DNA from: DATBVX01 sp963810775
Lineage (GTDB): Bacteria > Pseudomonadota > Gammaproteobacteria > Steroidobacterales > Steroidobacteraceae
Length of the DNA stretch: 64,000 nucleotides
Assembly: GCA_963810775.1 (NCBI GenBank)
Contig: CAWEOT010000007.1
Span: 124,001 to 188,000 of the forward strand
Direction of reading: 5' to 3'
The notes beneath the pieces were generated by a model, which had not been told where the DNA came from, made no database searches, and was given only the letters and a program-made list of their open reading frames with translations. A program made the position numbers and the translations under genes. Shown one piece after another: positions 1-9,013 of the stretch (position 1 is its first letter; each line of letters opens with the position of its first letter).

Positions 1-1912
1 CGCCGGTAATCTTGCCCTGAGAGGTCAGGGCGCGACATTCGAAGTCGAGTTGGTCGGCAAACGTACTGGAACGCCCACGGTAGCCGCTGATGGCATAGTT
101 CGTTGGGCAGGTCTTCGTATAGCTCGTGCCGCTCGCCACACCAGTGATTCCGCGGTTGACCGGAGTGCCGATCCAGCGCCCGTTCTGGTCGATCTGAATG
201 CACCTCAGTCCCGCCTGGTTGACATGTGTGCCATCAGACGTGCCGTAAACGCCGGCGAGTACTTCGTTCGCGTTACACGCGAGCGTGTAGGGCGAGCCGC
301 CGGTGCCGCCGATGACCTGCGTCGCGTCTGGAGTCGGGTTGGGATTGGTCGCGACACCGATGCGAACGATCTTTCCGACTGAGGGAACTCCCTGCGAGCT
401 GAGGATGAAGAGCATGTAGTAGCCGGGCGGTGTGTCAGTGGCACGCAGAGGCCCATTCACGTCGAGCATCGCGCCATTGGCCTGGAAGCCCAATTCAATG
501 AAACGCTGGTCCATGTTCACGCTGTGCGTGATCGAGCCGGTCTTTACCAACGTCACGCGACTGATGCTGCTCGGGCTGGAATACCCGACCGAGAAACTCT
601 GTCCTACGTCAATGGAGCTCAGCTGGGTGGTGATGCTCGGCCGCGGCATCGGCGTCAGCCCGTCCGTGTCGAGCAGGTAAGACGGCGTGTACATCTCGAT
701 GTTCTTGTTGACGAGAGGTCCGGGTGCTCCGCCACCTACGATCATGACGCGGGCATCTGGCAGGAGCAGTGCGCCTGAGTGATACAGGCGCGCATTGACA
801 CCCGAAGGTCCAACCGTCCATTTACCGGTGCCGCCGTTGCCATTCGGATCCCAGACTTCAGCACTGTTGTTCACGTTGGTGAGCGCGTTGTCGACCGCGC
901 TGCCGCCGGTCGCGAGCACGCGACCATCGGGAAGAACCGTGGCGCTGACCCACTGACGCTGACTCGACATCGACTGCGTCGAGGTCACGACCGGCGTCGC
1001 ACCGTTGATATCGATCACCAGCGCGGCGCTCGACGCGCCGCCCATCTGCAGGATGCGGCCCGGACGGAACATCGCGGCGCTTGATGTCCAGCTGGTCGCG
1101 CCGGGCAGTTGCCCCACCGATCCTGGTTGGCCAGGCGGTGGGGTGATCGTGCCGGTGCCAGTCGGCACGACGTAGTACATCCGGCCCGAGTTATCAAAGC
1201 CGAAAACGCGCCCGTCGGGCGCGATAAAGTTGCGGGGGAAAGTCTCTGCGTAGCCGCTGGTATTGGCGCCTGAAAGAAGCCGAAAGACTCCATTGGTACC
1301 ACGCACCTCGGGGCGATCACCACCGCTCGTGCCACCCTGGATGTAGATTTCGCCGTTCAGCAACGTGGTCGACGAGGAATACCAGCGCGCGCGATTCATG
1401 TTATTGCCGCGGGCCAGCTGGTCAGGCTGCCCGGGCGTGAATACGTTGCTGTTGTTGTTGCCGGTGTTCGTAGTGGCGTTGTTAACGAAGTTATCGCCGC
1501 CCGCGATCAGTACGTTGCCGGTATCTGGAAGCATGATTTGCGAGCTGCAGAACAGATCTGTGCCCGTCGTGTTCGGCATCGTGGCGTGGGCGACTGGGCC
1601 GAACCCGGCTGCCGGATCCCAGATGTCGTAAACCGTGGAGCCGGTCTGCTGACCAGTCTCCGTCGTCCCGTAGGTCAGTACGCGGCCATCCGGCATGAGC
1701 ACCGAATGAATCGCGATGATTGGCCAGTTGGCCGGCGGGTCCCACTTGCCGACGAGATTGTCGGCTCGGGCGATCGACGTCGCCGCCAGAAGCAGCAGTG
1801 CGCAGAGCGCAATGAGCGTGCGTTTCAGCGGCGAGGTGCGAACAACATGGAACGGAGCGGAGAAATGACGGGCCACGACACCTACGGTGTCGGGACAAAT
1901 CGGCAACGGCAT
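1..1912 (-). CDS. Secreted copper radical oxidase (galactose/glyoxal oxidase-like), 3' end beyond window
   Basis: An open frame of 637 codons runs off the left edge of the window. The ATG at 1912 is preceded by GGGAG at a good distance. The first 50 or so residues hold a basic stretch and a hydrophobic core ending in 'SIARA', a signal peptide. Kelch-like blade motifs follow (for example 'VLIAGG', 'EIYIQGG', 'VMIVGGG'), then a DUF1929-type domain from about residue 415. All expected copper-radical ligands are present: Cys122 (FCSS), Tyr178 (RWYS), Tyr377-His378 (LYHS) and His463 (THSVNMDQR). The family oxidises primary alcohols or aldehydes to give H2O2; the substrate cannot be read here. An extra Cys-containing C-terminal domain starts near residue 530 and I do not recognise it. 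No frame interruption is seen. Confidence is high for the family and low for the substrate. Confidence 0.88.
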   Translation of the reverse strand, partial: MPLPICPDTVGVVARHFSAPFHVVRTSPLKRTLIALCALLLLAATSIARADNLVGKWDPPANWPIIAIHSVLMPDGRVLTYGTTETGQQTGSTVYDIWDPAAGFGPVAHATMPNTTGTDLFCSSQIMLPDTGNVLIAGGDNFVNNATTNTGNNNSNVFTPGQPDQLARGNNMNRARWYSSSTTLLNGEIYIQGGTSGGDRPEVRGTNGVFRLLSGANTSGYAETFPRNFIAPDGRVFGFDNSGRMYYVVPTGTGTITPPPGQPGSVGQLPGATSWTSSAAMFRPGRILQMGGASSAALVIDINGATPVVTSTQSMSSQRQWVSATVLPDGRVLATGGSAVDNALTNVNNSAEVWDPNGNGGTGKWTVGPSGVNARLYHSGALLLPDARVMIVGGGAPGPLVNKNIEMYTPSYLLDTDGLTPMPRPSITTQLSSIDVGQSFSVGYSSPSSISRVTLVKTGSITHSVNMDQRFIELGFQANGAMLDVNGPLRATDTPPGYYMLFILSSQGVPSVGKIVRIGVATNPNPTPDATQVIGGTGGSPYTLACNANEVLAGVYGTSDGTHVNQAGLRCIQIDQNGRWIGTPVNRGITGVASGTSYTKTCPTNYAISGYRGRSSTFADQLDFECRALTSQGKITG

Positions 1913-2103
1913 CGAATCTCCCGCGACTCTTGTTCTTTATGCTTATGGGCCTTCTAAGCGGCCCTTGATTTGCGACGAAGCTATCAAAGAAGCGGCGCGG
2001 CGTCGCGCGAAGATTCACGCTTTTCACACATTACATAAGCACAAGCACAACCTCGCAGTTCGGAAGCCTCACCTGAAGTAGCTTCGACAATTCATCGAGT
2101 AAC

Positions 2104-3459
2104 TTACTGATTGCCAGCGGGTATGGCGAGTTGCGTTCCGCCGCGTTGCGACTCATGGCGCCTGACTGCCCATCGCAGCGCCGCAACCCCACAGGCACAG
2201 CACGCCGCGAGCAGGATCGCGAACACGAAGACACGCTGCGGGCTGGCGCTGGCGCCGAGAAACGCACCCCCGATGACCGGGGCGGAAATGCCGCCACCGC
2301 GACCTATCCCTAGCGCCCATCCGACGCCGGTTGCGCGGGCGCGCGTTGGATAAAGGCTCGCGGAAAGTGCATTGAGCGCTGCCTGGCCGCCCACGACACC
2401 ATTGCCGATGACCAGCAATGAGAGGATCAGCGTCAGCGGTGCAGCGAGCTCCGACGACATGATCAACAGTGCCGCCGCCGCCGCTGCATAGGTCGCGATC
2501 AGCACCACGAAGGGACCCCAGCGTTTGATCAGCCAGGACAGCACGAATCCACCGATCACCCCGCCGATCTGAAACAACCCTCCATACCTCAACGCGTCTT
2601 CGAGAGGCAGCCCCCGCGCTTTCAGAAGCACTGGCAGCCAGCTCGCCAGCAGATAGAGGAGCCCGAGATTCAGGAAGAAAAGGATCCACAGCGCAATGGT
2701 CGTGGGCGCAAGGCCGTCCATGAACAGCTGGCGTACCGAAACGTTGCTGGCGTGTCCGGTCGGGAGCGTAAAGACATGATCGGTCGCGTACCGGTAACCA
2801 GGAGCTAGCCGTTCGAGGAGGCGACCGATGGCGGCAGGATCCTTGGCTCGCGCCACCATGAAACGCACCGACTCCGGCAGTGCGAGCAATGGCAGCCACA
2901 GCAGGAGCATGACGGCCCCGCCGGTTGCGAAAATCGCTCGCCACCCGCCAAATTCGATCACGACGGGAGCGAGAAACCCGGAGCACGCTCCACCCAGCGA
3001 GAGACCCGCGGCTAGAAGCGTGACCATGGCCACGCGCCGTGTCGCTGGCACGTACTCCGCGGCCAGGGCCAGTGCGTTCGGCATGCTCGCACCCAATCCA
3101 ATGCCGGTGACGACACGCCACGCGAACAACGCATTGGCGTCTTTGGAAGTGGCGGTCATGACCGTTGCGAGTGCGACGAGACCAAACGACGCCAGAAGCA
3201 TTGCGCGCCGTCCGACATAGTCGCCGAGCGGGCTTATGAACAACGCTGCACCCGCTACACCCATGAGGGCTGCCGTCGCGATCCAGCGCAGGTTGCCGGG
3301 CGCCACTCCCCAATCCGCTGCGAGTGTCGGTATCGCGGAGGCCATTGATTGCAGGTCGTAGCCGTCGAGGAATGTCACGAGCGCGCACAGGACGAGCACG
3401 CGCACATGCAGCGGACCCATGTGCGTTCGGTCCATGAAATCTTCGATATCAATTTGCAC
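2104..3459 (-). CDS. MFS transporter, aromatic acid:H+ symporter (AAHS) family
   Basis: A 451-residue protein with 12 predicted membrane helices. Helix 1 carries 'FLDGYDLQS', the AAHS signature DGxD known from PcaK/BenK, and loop 2-3 carries 'GDYVGRRAML', the MFS motif A. It probably imports an aromatic or related carboxylate by proton symport at the inner membrane. It is divergent from the amidase that starts 36 bases away, so the two probably share a control region. An amide or its acid product would be a natural substrate, but that is inference. Length is normal for the family (about 450). Confidence 0.85.
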   Translation of the reverse strand: MQIDIEDFMDRTHMGPLHVRVLVLCALVTFLDGYDLQSMASAIPTLAADWGVAPGNLRWIATAALMGVAGAALFISPLGDYVGRRAMLLASFGLVALATVMTATSKDANALFAWRVVTGIGLGASMPNALALAAEYVPATRRVAMVTLLAAGLSLGGACSGFLAPVVIEFGGWRAIFATGGAVMLLLWLPLLALPESVRFMVARAKDPAAIGRLLERLAPGYRYATDHVFTLPTGHASNVSVRQLFMDGLAPTTIALWILFFLNLGLLYLLASWLPVLLKARGLPLEDALRYGGLFQIGGVIGGFVLSWLIKRWGPFVVLIATYAAAAAALLIMSSELAAPLTLILSLLVIGNGVVGGQAALNALSASLYPTRARATGVGWALGIGRGGGISAPVIGGAFLGASASPQRVFVFAILLAACCACGVAALRWAVRRHESQRGGTQLAIPAGNQ

Positions 3460-3494
3460 TGTGGCGTCCCAACAGGTGGAATTGACTCACGAGT
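3460..3494. promoter_or_regulatory. Short divergent control region between transporter and amidase
   Basis: Only 35 bases separate the start codons of the AAHS transporter (minus) and the amidase (plus). Any promoters must overlap each other and the gene starts, so coordinated control is likely. I see no convincing -35/-10 pair and no clear operator. The call rests on geometry alone. Confidence 0.35.
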
Positions 3495-4937
3495 ATGCAA
3501 CTTCCGGACTCAATCCTAATCGACCTCAGCGCGTGTGAGGTCGTGGATCGCGTGCGCAGTGGCGAGCTGCGTGCAGAGGATCTCATGTCGGTGCTGCTGC
3601 AGCGCCAGCGCCGGTTGTCTTCGCTCAATACACTGACCTGGATCGACGAGCAACGCGCCTTGCAAGACGCCAGGGAAATCGATCGCAAGCGATCGGGCGG
3701 TGAAAGGCTGGGATCTCTCGCGGGGTTGCCGCTACTCATCAAAGACAACATCGCAGTGGCAGGAACACCCAATACAGCGGGTACGCTGACGCTGCGTGCG
3801 CATATTCCTGCGGCGAATGCACCGGTCGTGCAGCGCCTGCTCGATGAGGGTGCCCTGGTGTTCGCACGCGCCAACATGCATGAGCTCGCAGGCGGCGGCA
3901 CTTCGAGCAATCCGAGTTTTGGCGCGGTTGCTAACCCGCATGATCCGAAGCGCGTTCCTGGCGGTTCGAGTGGTGGCACGGCAGCGGCACTTGCCGCGCG
4001 CCTCGCGCCCGCGGGGCTTGGCAGCGATACCGCAGGCTCGGTACGCATTCCATCGGCATTGAGTGGCACGGTTGGATTGCGGCCAACGATCTGGCCCGAG
4101 AGGCTCTATCCCAACGCGGGCGTCGTGCCGCTCGCAGTCGATCTCGATACCGTAGGGCCGATGGCACGCTCGGTCGCGGACGTAGCACTGCTGCACCGTG
4201 CGATCTGCGCCGCATCCCTACCCACGGCACCGGCCGCCGCATCGTTGCGCATCGGCGTTCCGCGCAAACCGTACTGGGAGGACCTGGAACCGGAGGTCGC
4301 GGAAGTCGTCCAGCAGGCCCTCGAGCGCCTGCGCGAGGCGGGCGTCGCTCTGGTCGACGTGGATGTCAGCGGTTATTACGCGCTGGCGCACGAGATCTAC
4401 ATGACCCTGGTGACTCACGGAATCAAGGAAGACCTGCGGCCGTATCTGGCGCTCGCGGGTGCGGCGGTGAGCGCGCAGGAGGTGACCGAGCGCATAGCGA
4501 GCAAGGACACGAAAACGCTGTTCGAGGACTGCGCCAAAGCGCGCATTGCACCGGGCACAATGGCCAAGGCACGTGGATCTCTGCGCGAGAGGATTCAACA
4601 GGTGTACCGCAAGCTTTTCAGCACTCACGACCTGAACGCGATTGTCTTCCCCACATCGCCGATCGTAGCGCCCTTGATCAATCCAAATGGCGACACACGT
4701 GATGCACAGATCGATTTGAACGGCCGCCGCGTGAACCTGGGTCAGACCATGTTCCGGAATACTCGCGTGACTGGAGCCCTCGGCGCACCGGGCCTGAGTC
4801 TCCCGGCCGGTTTGACGCGCCAGGGGCTGCCAGTAGGTCTGGAACTCGATGGCCTGAATGGATCCGATGCCGACCTGCTTGCAGTTGGCATGCGTGTGGA
4901 GCAGGTGCTCGGAACGTTGTCAGCGCCAGATATCTGA
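3495..4937 (+). CDS. Amidase signature family hydrolase
   Basis: A 480-residue amidase-signature enzyme. The catalytic triad is visible: Lys83 in 'LLIKDN', cis-Ser158 in 'GGSSGG' and nucleophile Ser182 in 'SDTAGSVR', with the family spacing of 24 residues between the serines. The overall pattern resembles mandelamide or indoleacetamide hydrolases more than GatA, and no gatC or gatB lies nearby. It should hydrolyse a carboxylic amide to acid plus ammonia in the cytoplasm. It is divergent from an aromatic-acid transporter, which supports an aromatic or small aryl amide, but the substrate is unproven. It ends 5 bases from the convergent fhs gene with no terminator hairpin between them. Confidence 0.85.
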   Translation: MQLPDSILIDLSACEVVDRVRSGELRAEDLMSVLLQRQRRLSSLNTLTWIDEQRALQDAREIDRKRSGGERLGSLAGLPLLIKDNIAVAGTPNTAGTLTLRAHIPAANAPVVQRLLDEGALVFARANMHELAGGGTSSNPSFGAVANPHDPKRVPGGSSGGTAAALAARLAPAGLGSDTAGSVRIPSALSGTVGLRPTIWPERLYPNAGVVPLAVDLDTVGPMARSVADVALLHRAICAASLPTAPAAASLRIGVPRKPYWEDLEPEVAEVVQQALERLREAGVALVDVDVSGYYALAHEIYMTLVTHGIKEDLRPYLALAGAAVSAQEVTERIASKDTKTLFEDCAKARIAPGTMAKARGSLRERIQQVYRKLFSTHDLNAIVFPTSPIVAPLINPNGDTRDAQIDLNGRRVNLGQTMFRNTRVTGALGAPGLSLPAGLTRQGLPVGLELDGLNGSDADLLAVGMRVEQVLGTLSAPDI

Positions 4938-4942
4938 ATCGG

Positions 4943-6646
4943 CTAGAACAGGCCGTGGATCTTGCCGTCGTCGTCGACGTAAATGGAGTTGGCTGCCGGA
5001 TTCTTCGGCAGCCCTGGCATCGTCATGATGTCCCCGCAAATCATGACGACGAATTCCGCACCCGCCGCCAGGCGCACCTCGCGGACATTCACGACGTGAC
5101 CCGAAGGCGCGCCACGCAGTTTCGGGTCGGTAGAGAATGAATACTGGGTCTTTGCGACGCACACAGGGTAGCGCCCGTATCCCGAATCCTGCAGCTGCTT
5201 GATCTGGGCGCGGATCTTGCTGTCCGCAGTGATTTCCGAAGCGTGGTACACCTTGATCGCGATCGCCTTCATCTTGTCCCACAGCGTCGCGTCATCGTCG
5301 TACACGTATCCGAAACCATTTGGCTGCTCGCACAAGTGCACGACTTCGCGCGCCAGTTCCACTGCACCCTTGCCTCCCTCGGCGTAGTGACGCGCAAGAA
5401 TCACTTTGACGCCCTGGCGAGATACGCGATCTATCAACAACCGTGTCTCGGCCTCGGTGTCATCGGCGCGATGGTTGATCGCAACGACGCACGGCAGACG
5501 ATAGACGTTACGAATGTTGTCGACGTGACGCTCGATGTTGGCGAGACCCTTTTCGAGCGCAGCCAGATTCTCCCTGGTGAGCTCTGCAACCTCGATACCG
5601 CCGTGGTACTTGATCGCGCGCACGGTCGCGACGAGAACTGCGGCCGCCGGCCGCAGGCCGGCCTTACGGCATTTGATGTCGATGAATTTCTCCGCACCAA
5701 GATCCGCACCGAAGCCCGCCTCGGTCACCACGTAGTCGGCAAGCTTGAGGGCGGTGCGGGTCGCCATGACGGAATTGCAGCCGTGGGCGATGTTCGCGAA
5801 CGGACCGCCGTGAATCAGGGCAGGATTGTTCTCGAGCGTCTGTACCAGATTTGGTGCCAATGCATCCTTGAGTACCACCGCCATTGCACCGTGGGCTTTC
5901 AGATCGCGGGCCAAGACAGGCCTCTGGTCGCGCGTGTAGCCGACGACGATCTTGCCCAGCCGTTCCCTCAGATCCGCGATGTCGATGGCGAGACAAAGGA
6001 TGGCCATGATCTCCGAGGCCACCACGATGTCGAAACCATCCGCGCGCGGATAACCATTTCCGGGACCGCCCAGGCCGACGGTGATCTGGCGCAGCACGCG
6101 GTCGTTGACGTCGACCACCCTGCGCCAGGCGATGCGCCGAACGTCGATGCCAAGCTCATTGCCCTGGTGAATGTGGTTGTCGAGAAGGGCTGCCAGCAGG
6201 TTATTCGCGAGTGCGATGGCGGTGAAGTCACCGGTAAAGTGGAGGTTGATGTCCTCCATCGGCACAACCTGCGCGTAGCCGCCGCCCGCGGCTCCGCCCT
6301 TTTGCCCGAACACCGGTCCAAGCGCCGGTTCGCGCAGGCAGACGATCGCTCGCTTGCCGATGTGATTGAGGGCGTCGCCCAGCCCGACCGTAGTGGTCGT
6401 CTTGCCTTCGCCCGCCGGCGTCGGAGACATTGCGGTGACTAGGACGAGCTTGCCGTCGTGATTATCCTTGAGCTGCCTGACGTAGCGGAGCGAGATCTTG
6501 GCCTTGTAGCGACCGTAGGGCTCGAGAAACTCGTCGGCAATCCCGAGGCGCTCGCGGGCCAGCTCCGTAATCGGCTGCATGCGCGCCTGTTGCGCGATAT
6601 CGATATTGCTGGGGACGCTTGCTGACCTCGGGCTGTCGCTGGGCAT
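4943..6646 (-). CDS. fhs: Formate--tetrahydrofolate ligase
   Basis: The protein of 567 residues matches the family along its whole length. It activates formate with ATP to 10-formyl-THF in the cytoplasm, feeding one-carbon metabolism. The P-loop 'PTPAGEGKTTT' is at about residues 75-85. Other conserved blocks are 'FGQKGGAAGGGYAQVVPM', 'DINLHFTGD' and 'GPFANIAHGCNS'. The C terminus ends in the usual 'GLF'. A longer frame opens at a TTG at 6709, but homology starts at 'VPSNIDIAQQA', so I prefer the ATG at 6646; no strong ribosome site is visible. The gene stands alone and is convergent with the amidase. Confidence 0.96.
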   Translation of the reverse strand: MPSDSPRSASVPSNIDIAQQARMQPITELARERLGIADEFLEPYGRYKAKISLRYVRQLKDNHDGKLVLVTAMSPTPAGEGKTTTTVGLGDALNHIGKRAIVCLREPALGPVFGQKGGAAGGGYAQVVPMEDINLHFTGDFTAIALANNLLAALLDNHIHQGNELGIDVRRIAWRRVVDVNDRVLRQITVGLGGPGNGYPRADGFDIVVASEIMAILCLAIDIADLRERLGKIVVGYTRDQRPVLARDLKAHGAMAVVLKDALAPNLVQTLENNPALIHGGPFANIAHGCNSVMATRTALKLADYVVTEAGFGADLGAEKFIDIKCRKAGLRPAAAVLVATVRAIKYHGGIEVAELTRENLAALEKGLANIERHVDNIRNVYRLPCVVAINHRADDTEAETRLLIDRVSRQGVKVILARHYAEGGKGAVELAREVVHLCEQPNGFGYVYDDDATLWDKMKAIAIKVYHASEITADSKIRAQIKQLQDSGYGRYPVCVAKTQYSFSTDPKLRGAPSGHVVNVREVRLAAGAEFVVMICGDIMTMPGLPKNPAANSIYVDDDGKIHGLF

Positions 6647-6742
6647 AGGTACACTCGCGCAGAAAATTGGGATGCAATTACACGCGCGCGCGGCGAGTTT
6701 CTCGCCCAAGAGCGAAATACGCTTGCCGAGCAGTGGGCAGGT

Positions 6743-7016
6743 TCAGCCGATCCGGTCCGCCAGACGATGCAGCAAGCGCACGATGGCCGAGCGACGTGCA
6801 TTCTCGCCGCTGCGAGAATCGGTGCCGGCTAGCGCTCCGAGCAATTCTTCGCGCGTGAAGGCGTGGGTTGAAGTGCGCCCGGCCATCCGAGCGGTGGCTT
6901 CGGCGACATACACCTCGGTGAACGGCTGCGGCGGTGCCGGGGGCGCCGATTGCGGCGTGATTCCAGATGTCGTCGATTCAGCTGCGATTGCGGGTGCCGC
7001 CGATTCCGCTGCGGTT
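6743..7016 (-). pseudogene. Displaced C-terminal part of the SPOR-domain protein (other frame)
   Basis: Downstream of about position 7016 the Ala/Glu/Ser repeat pattern and a globular tail continue in a different frame from the SPOR gene upstream. The tail includes 'FTEVYVAEATARM' and 'TREELLGALAGTD', and it ends at a stop at 6743. The annotated frame instead runs into Arg/Pro/His-rich nonsense. Adding one A near 7014-7016 (GGAACC to GGAAACC on the coding strand) would restore the repeat register. The segment is therefore best seen as the original C terminus of the same protein, lost by a one-base deletion or by a sequencing indel. Confidence 0.6.
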
Positions 7017-8061
7017 CCGGTGCTACCGATTCCGCTGCGATTTCCGATGCTACCGATTCCGCCGGGGTTTCCGGTGCTGTCGACTGGCCCGCGGTTTCCA
7101 ATGCTACGGATTCCGTCGCGATATCCGGTGCTACCGATACCGCTGCAGTTTCCAGCTCCGCCGATACCGCTGCAGTTTCCAGCGCCGCCGATTCCATGGC
7201 CGCTTCCGTTGCCGGAACGTCGTCCGTTGCAATATCCGTTATCTCTGTAAAGACGGATGCTTCCACCGGCGCGCTCTCCGACGCGTCCGTTGTGATCGGC
7301 TCCGCGCGGATGTCGGGCTCGGGACCAGAAGCAGCTTCCGGGATGGCACGGATCTCGCGCTGGGCAATCATTTCGCGGGCACGCGTGTACTCGCGCTCGC
7401 TGATCGGAACCACGGCGACTTCCGGAAATTCTTCCCGAACGTACAAGGCCACCTGTCGCGCCGAGATTGCGCTGGTGAAAAATCCGAGCCTGATGCCGTA
7501 GTAACGCACACCGGCACGCGCCAGCGTGACTGTGTAGAGCGCGTAAGCCCGGAAGATGGCGAGCTGTGAAACCTCTGAAGGATCGATGCGCCTGTCGGCC
7601 CAACTCAGCTGAACTACATAGCGCTGGGTGTTTTGCGGCGGCGGCGTTGCTGCGCTGCTGCGCCTTTCGATCTCCATTGCCAAAAGAGTCGGCGATCGAA
7701 TCAGGCGGAATTCCGACAGATTAGTGTCGTCGAGCGACCCCAGGCCGCTGCGCGGAGCCGAGGCTACCCAAGCGCTTGGGAAATGTTTTTGGACGACCGG
7801 CAGGGCATCTTCCGCGTCGGTCCGGGAATCGAAGTACCCCAGATGCAGCCGGAAACGCTCGCGTCCATCTTCCACGCGGCGCGAGCGAAATACCGCAAGG
7901 CCTTCGAGCCCGCGCGGGTCGGGGACCTCGAGCGGCATTGGCATGAGGGAGGAAAACAACGTTATTACGTAGAGGGACCGCGGGTCGTTGGAGCGAGGGA
8001 GTCTCCCCCGGTCGCCCGCCGAGCCGCTGGTCGGGTCACCGTGGCTGTTTTTCATCGTCAT
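6829..8061 (-). CDS. SPOR-domain protein with degenerate repeat tail, frame lost near 7016
   Basis: This frame encodes about 410 residues from the ATG at 8061; an upstream TTG at 8151 would add 30 residues without family character. Two SPOR-like modules are visible. The first is around 'RLHLGYFDSRTDAEDAL'. The second contains 'RYVVQLSWADRRID', 'YGIRLGFFTSAISARQVAL' and 'FPEVAVVPISEREY'. SPOR domains bind denuded septal peptidoglycan, but no membrane anchor is obvious here. A tract of Ala/Glu/Ser/Val repeats follows (nucleotides about 6960-7200). After about 7016 the translation becomes Arg-rich and unlike the rest, which marks a one-base frameshift; the likely true C terminus lies in another frame. 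The gene is divergent from the NYN protein. Confidence 0.6.
   Translation of the reverse strand: MTMKNSHGDPTSGSAGDRGRLPRSNDPRSLYVITLFSSLMPMPLEVPDPRGLEGLAVFRSRRVEDGRERFRLHLGYFDSRTDAEDALPVVQKHFPSAWVASAPRSGLGSLDDTNLSEFRLIRSPTLLAMEIERRSSAATPPPQNTQRYVVQLSWADRRIDPSEVSQLAIFRAYALYTVTLARAGVRYYGIRLGFFTSAISARQVALYVREEFPEVAVVPISEREYTRAREMIAQREIRAIPEAASGPEPDIRAEPITTDASESAPVEASVFTEITDIATDDVPATEAAMESAALETAAVSAELETAAVSVAPDIATESVALETAGQSTAPETPAESVASEIAAESVAPEPQRNRRHPQSQLNRRHLESRRNRRPRHRRSRSPRCMSPKPPLGWPGALQPTPSRAKNCSER
6960..7200. repeat. Degenerate tandem repeat encoding Ala/Glu/Ser/Val units
   Basis: Variants of 'gattccgctgcggtttc' and 'gccgataccgctgcagtttc' recur roughly every 24-30 bases inside the SPOR gene, giving peptide units such as 'AAVSAELET' and 'IAAESVAPE'. 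Two adjacent units near 7150-7190 are nearly identical. Such tracts are prone to slippage, and the gene loses its frame inside this one. Confidence 0.7.
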
Positions 8062-8196
8062 TGACACAAGGTTCGGACTTTTGCGAACTATGCACCTCGG
8101 TGCGCCGAGGCTCAACAGTTTCTGTCGTAGGACGGCCCGACTGCGCTCCACTTACACTAGACTGCGTGCCGCGCCGCAGGCGCCCGGGAGTCACCT

Positions 8197-9009
8197 TTGG
8201 TAACCGTCGACATCACCAACATGGCGCTGTTTTGCGACTTCGAGAACATCGCCCTGGGTGTGCGCGACGCGAAGTACTCGCGTTTCGACATCCAGAAAGT
8301 ACTCGAGCGGCTGCTTCTGAAGGGCAGCATCGTCGTGAAGAAGGCGTACTGCGACTGGGACCGATATCGCGAATTCAAGGCGGGAATGCATGAGGCCTCG
8401 TTCGAGTTGATCGAGATCCCGCACCTACGGCAGTCGGGGAAGAATTCAGCGGACATCCGCATGGTGGTCGATGCTCTCGACCTCTGTTACACCAAGTCGC
8501 ACGTCGATGCCTTCGTCATCATCAGCGGCGACTCGGACTTCTCGCCGCTGGTGAGCAAGCTGCGCGAGAACGCCAAGGTGGTGATCGGCGTCGGCGTCAA
8601 GAACTCCACGTCCGACCTGCTGATCGCCAATTGCGACGAGTTCATCTATTACGACGACCTGGTGCGCGAAAAAGCTCCGCGTCGTGCGCCAGCCCGCAAG
8701 CCCGCGGCAAAGCCGGCTCCTGGCGTGCCGGCGGTGCCCAAGGCGGAAGAAGACAAGAAGCAGGAGGCGATCGATCTGATTCTCGGCACGCTCGAAGCCC
8801 TGATCGCCGAGCGTGGCGAGGAGGAGAAAATCTGGGGCTCGATGGTCAAGCAGGCCCTGAAGCGCCGCATGCCAGGGTTCAACGAGTCCTATTATGGATT
8901 CGGCGCGTTCAGCGATCTGCTCGAAGAGGCCCGCACGCGCGGGTTTGTGGACCTCGTGCGCGATGAGAAGTCGGGCGGCTATATCATCCGCATGCCCGCC
9001 AAGGCGTAG
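8197..9009 (+). CDS. NYN-domain (PIN-like) nuclease with C-terminal OST-HTH/LOTUS domain
   Basis: A 270-residue protein. Residues about 8-155 form a NYN/DUF88 (LabA-like) domain with the expected acidic residues: Asp14 in 'FCDFENIA', Asp in 'SADIRMVVDAL' and the pair in 'ISGDSDFSPL'. A Pro/Ala/Lys-rich linker follows, then a LOTUS/OST-HTH fold (about 185-268, 'YGFGAFSDLLEEA'). Families with this order are thought to be metal-dependent RNases targeted to RNA, so a role in RNA turnover is likely but its target is unknown. The TTG start at 8197 is favoured because GGGAG lies 6 bases upstream; the alternative is the ATG at 8221. The gene is divergent from the SPOR gene. Confidence 0.85.
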   Translation: MVTVDITNMALFCDFENIALGVRDAKYSRFDIQKVLERLLLKGSIVVKKAYCDWDRYREFKAGMHEASFELIEIPHLRQSGKNSADIRMVVDALDLCYTKSHVDAFVIISGDSDFSPLVSKLRENAKVVIGVGVKNSTSDLLIANCDEFIYYDDLVREKAPRRAPARKPAAKPAPGVPAVPKAEEDKKQEAIDLILGTLEALIAERGEEEKIWGSMVKQALKRRMPGFNESYYGFGAFSDLLEEARTRGFVDLVRDEKSGGYIIRMPAKA

Positions 9010-9013
9010 CGCG

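Noticed and set aside
5243..6442. Long plus-strand frame of 399 codons
   Set aside because: It is antisense to fhs, which matches its family over the entire length; the composition is the mirror of the GC-rich gene.
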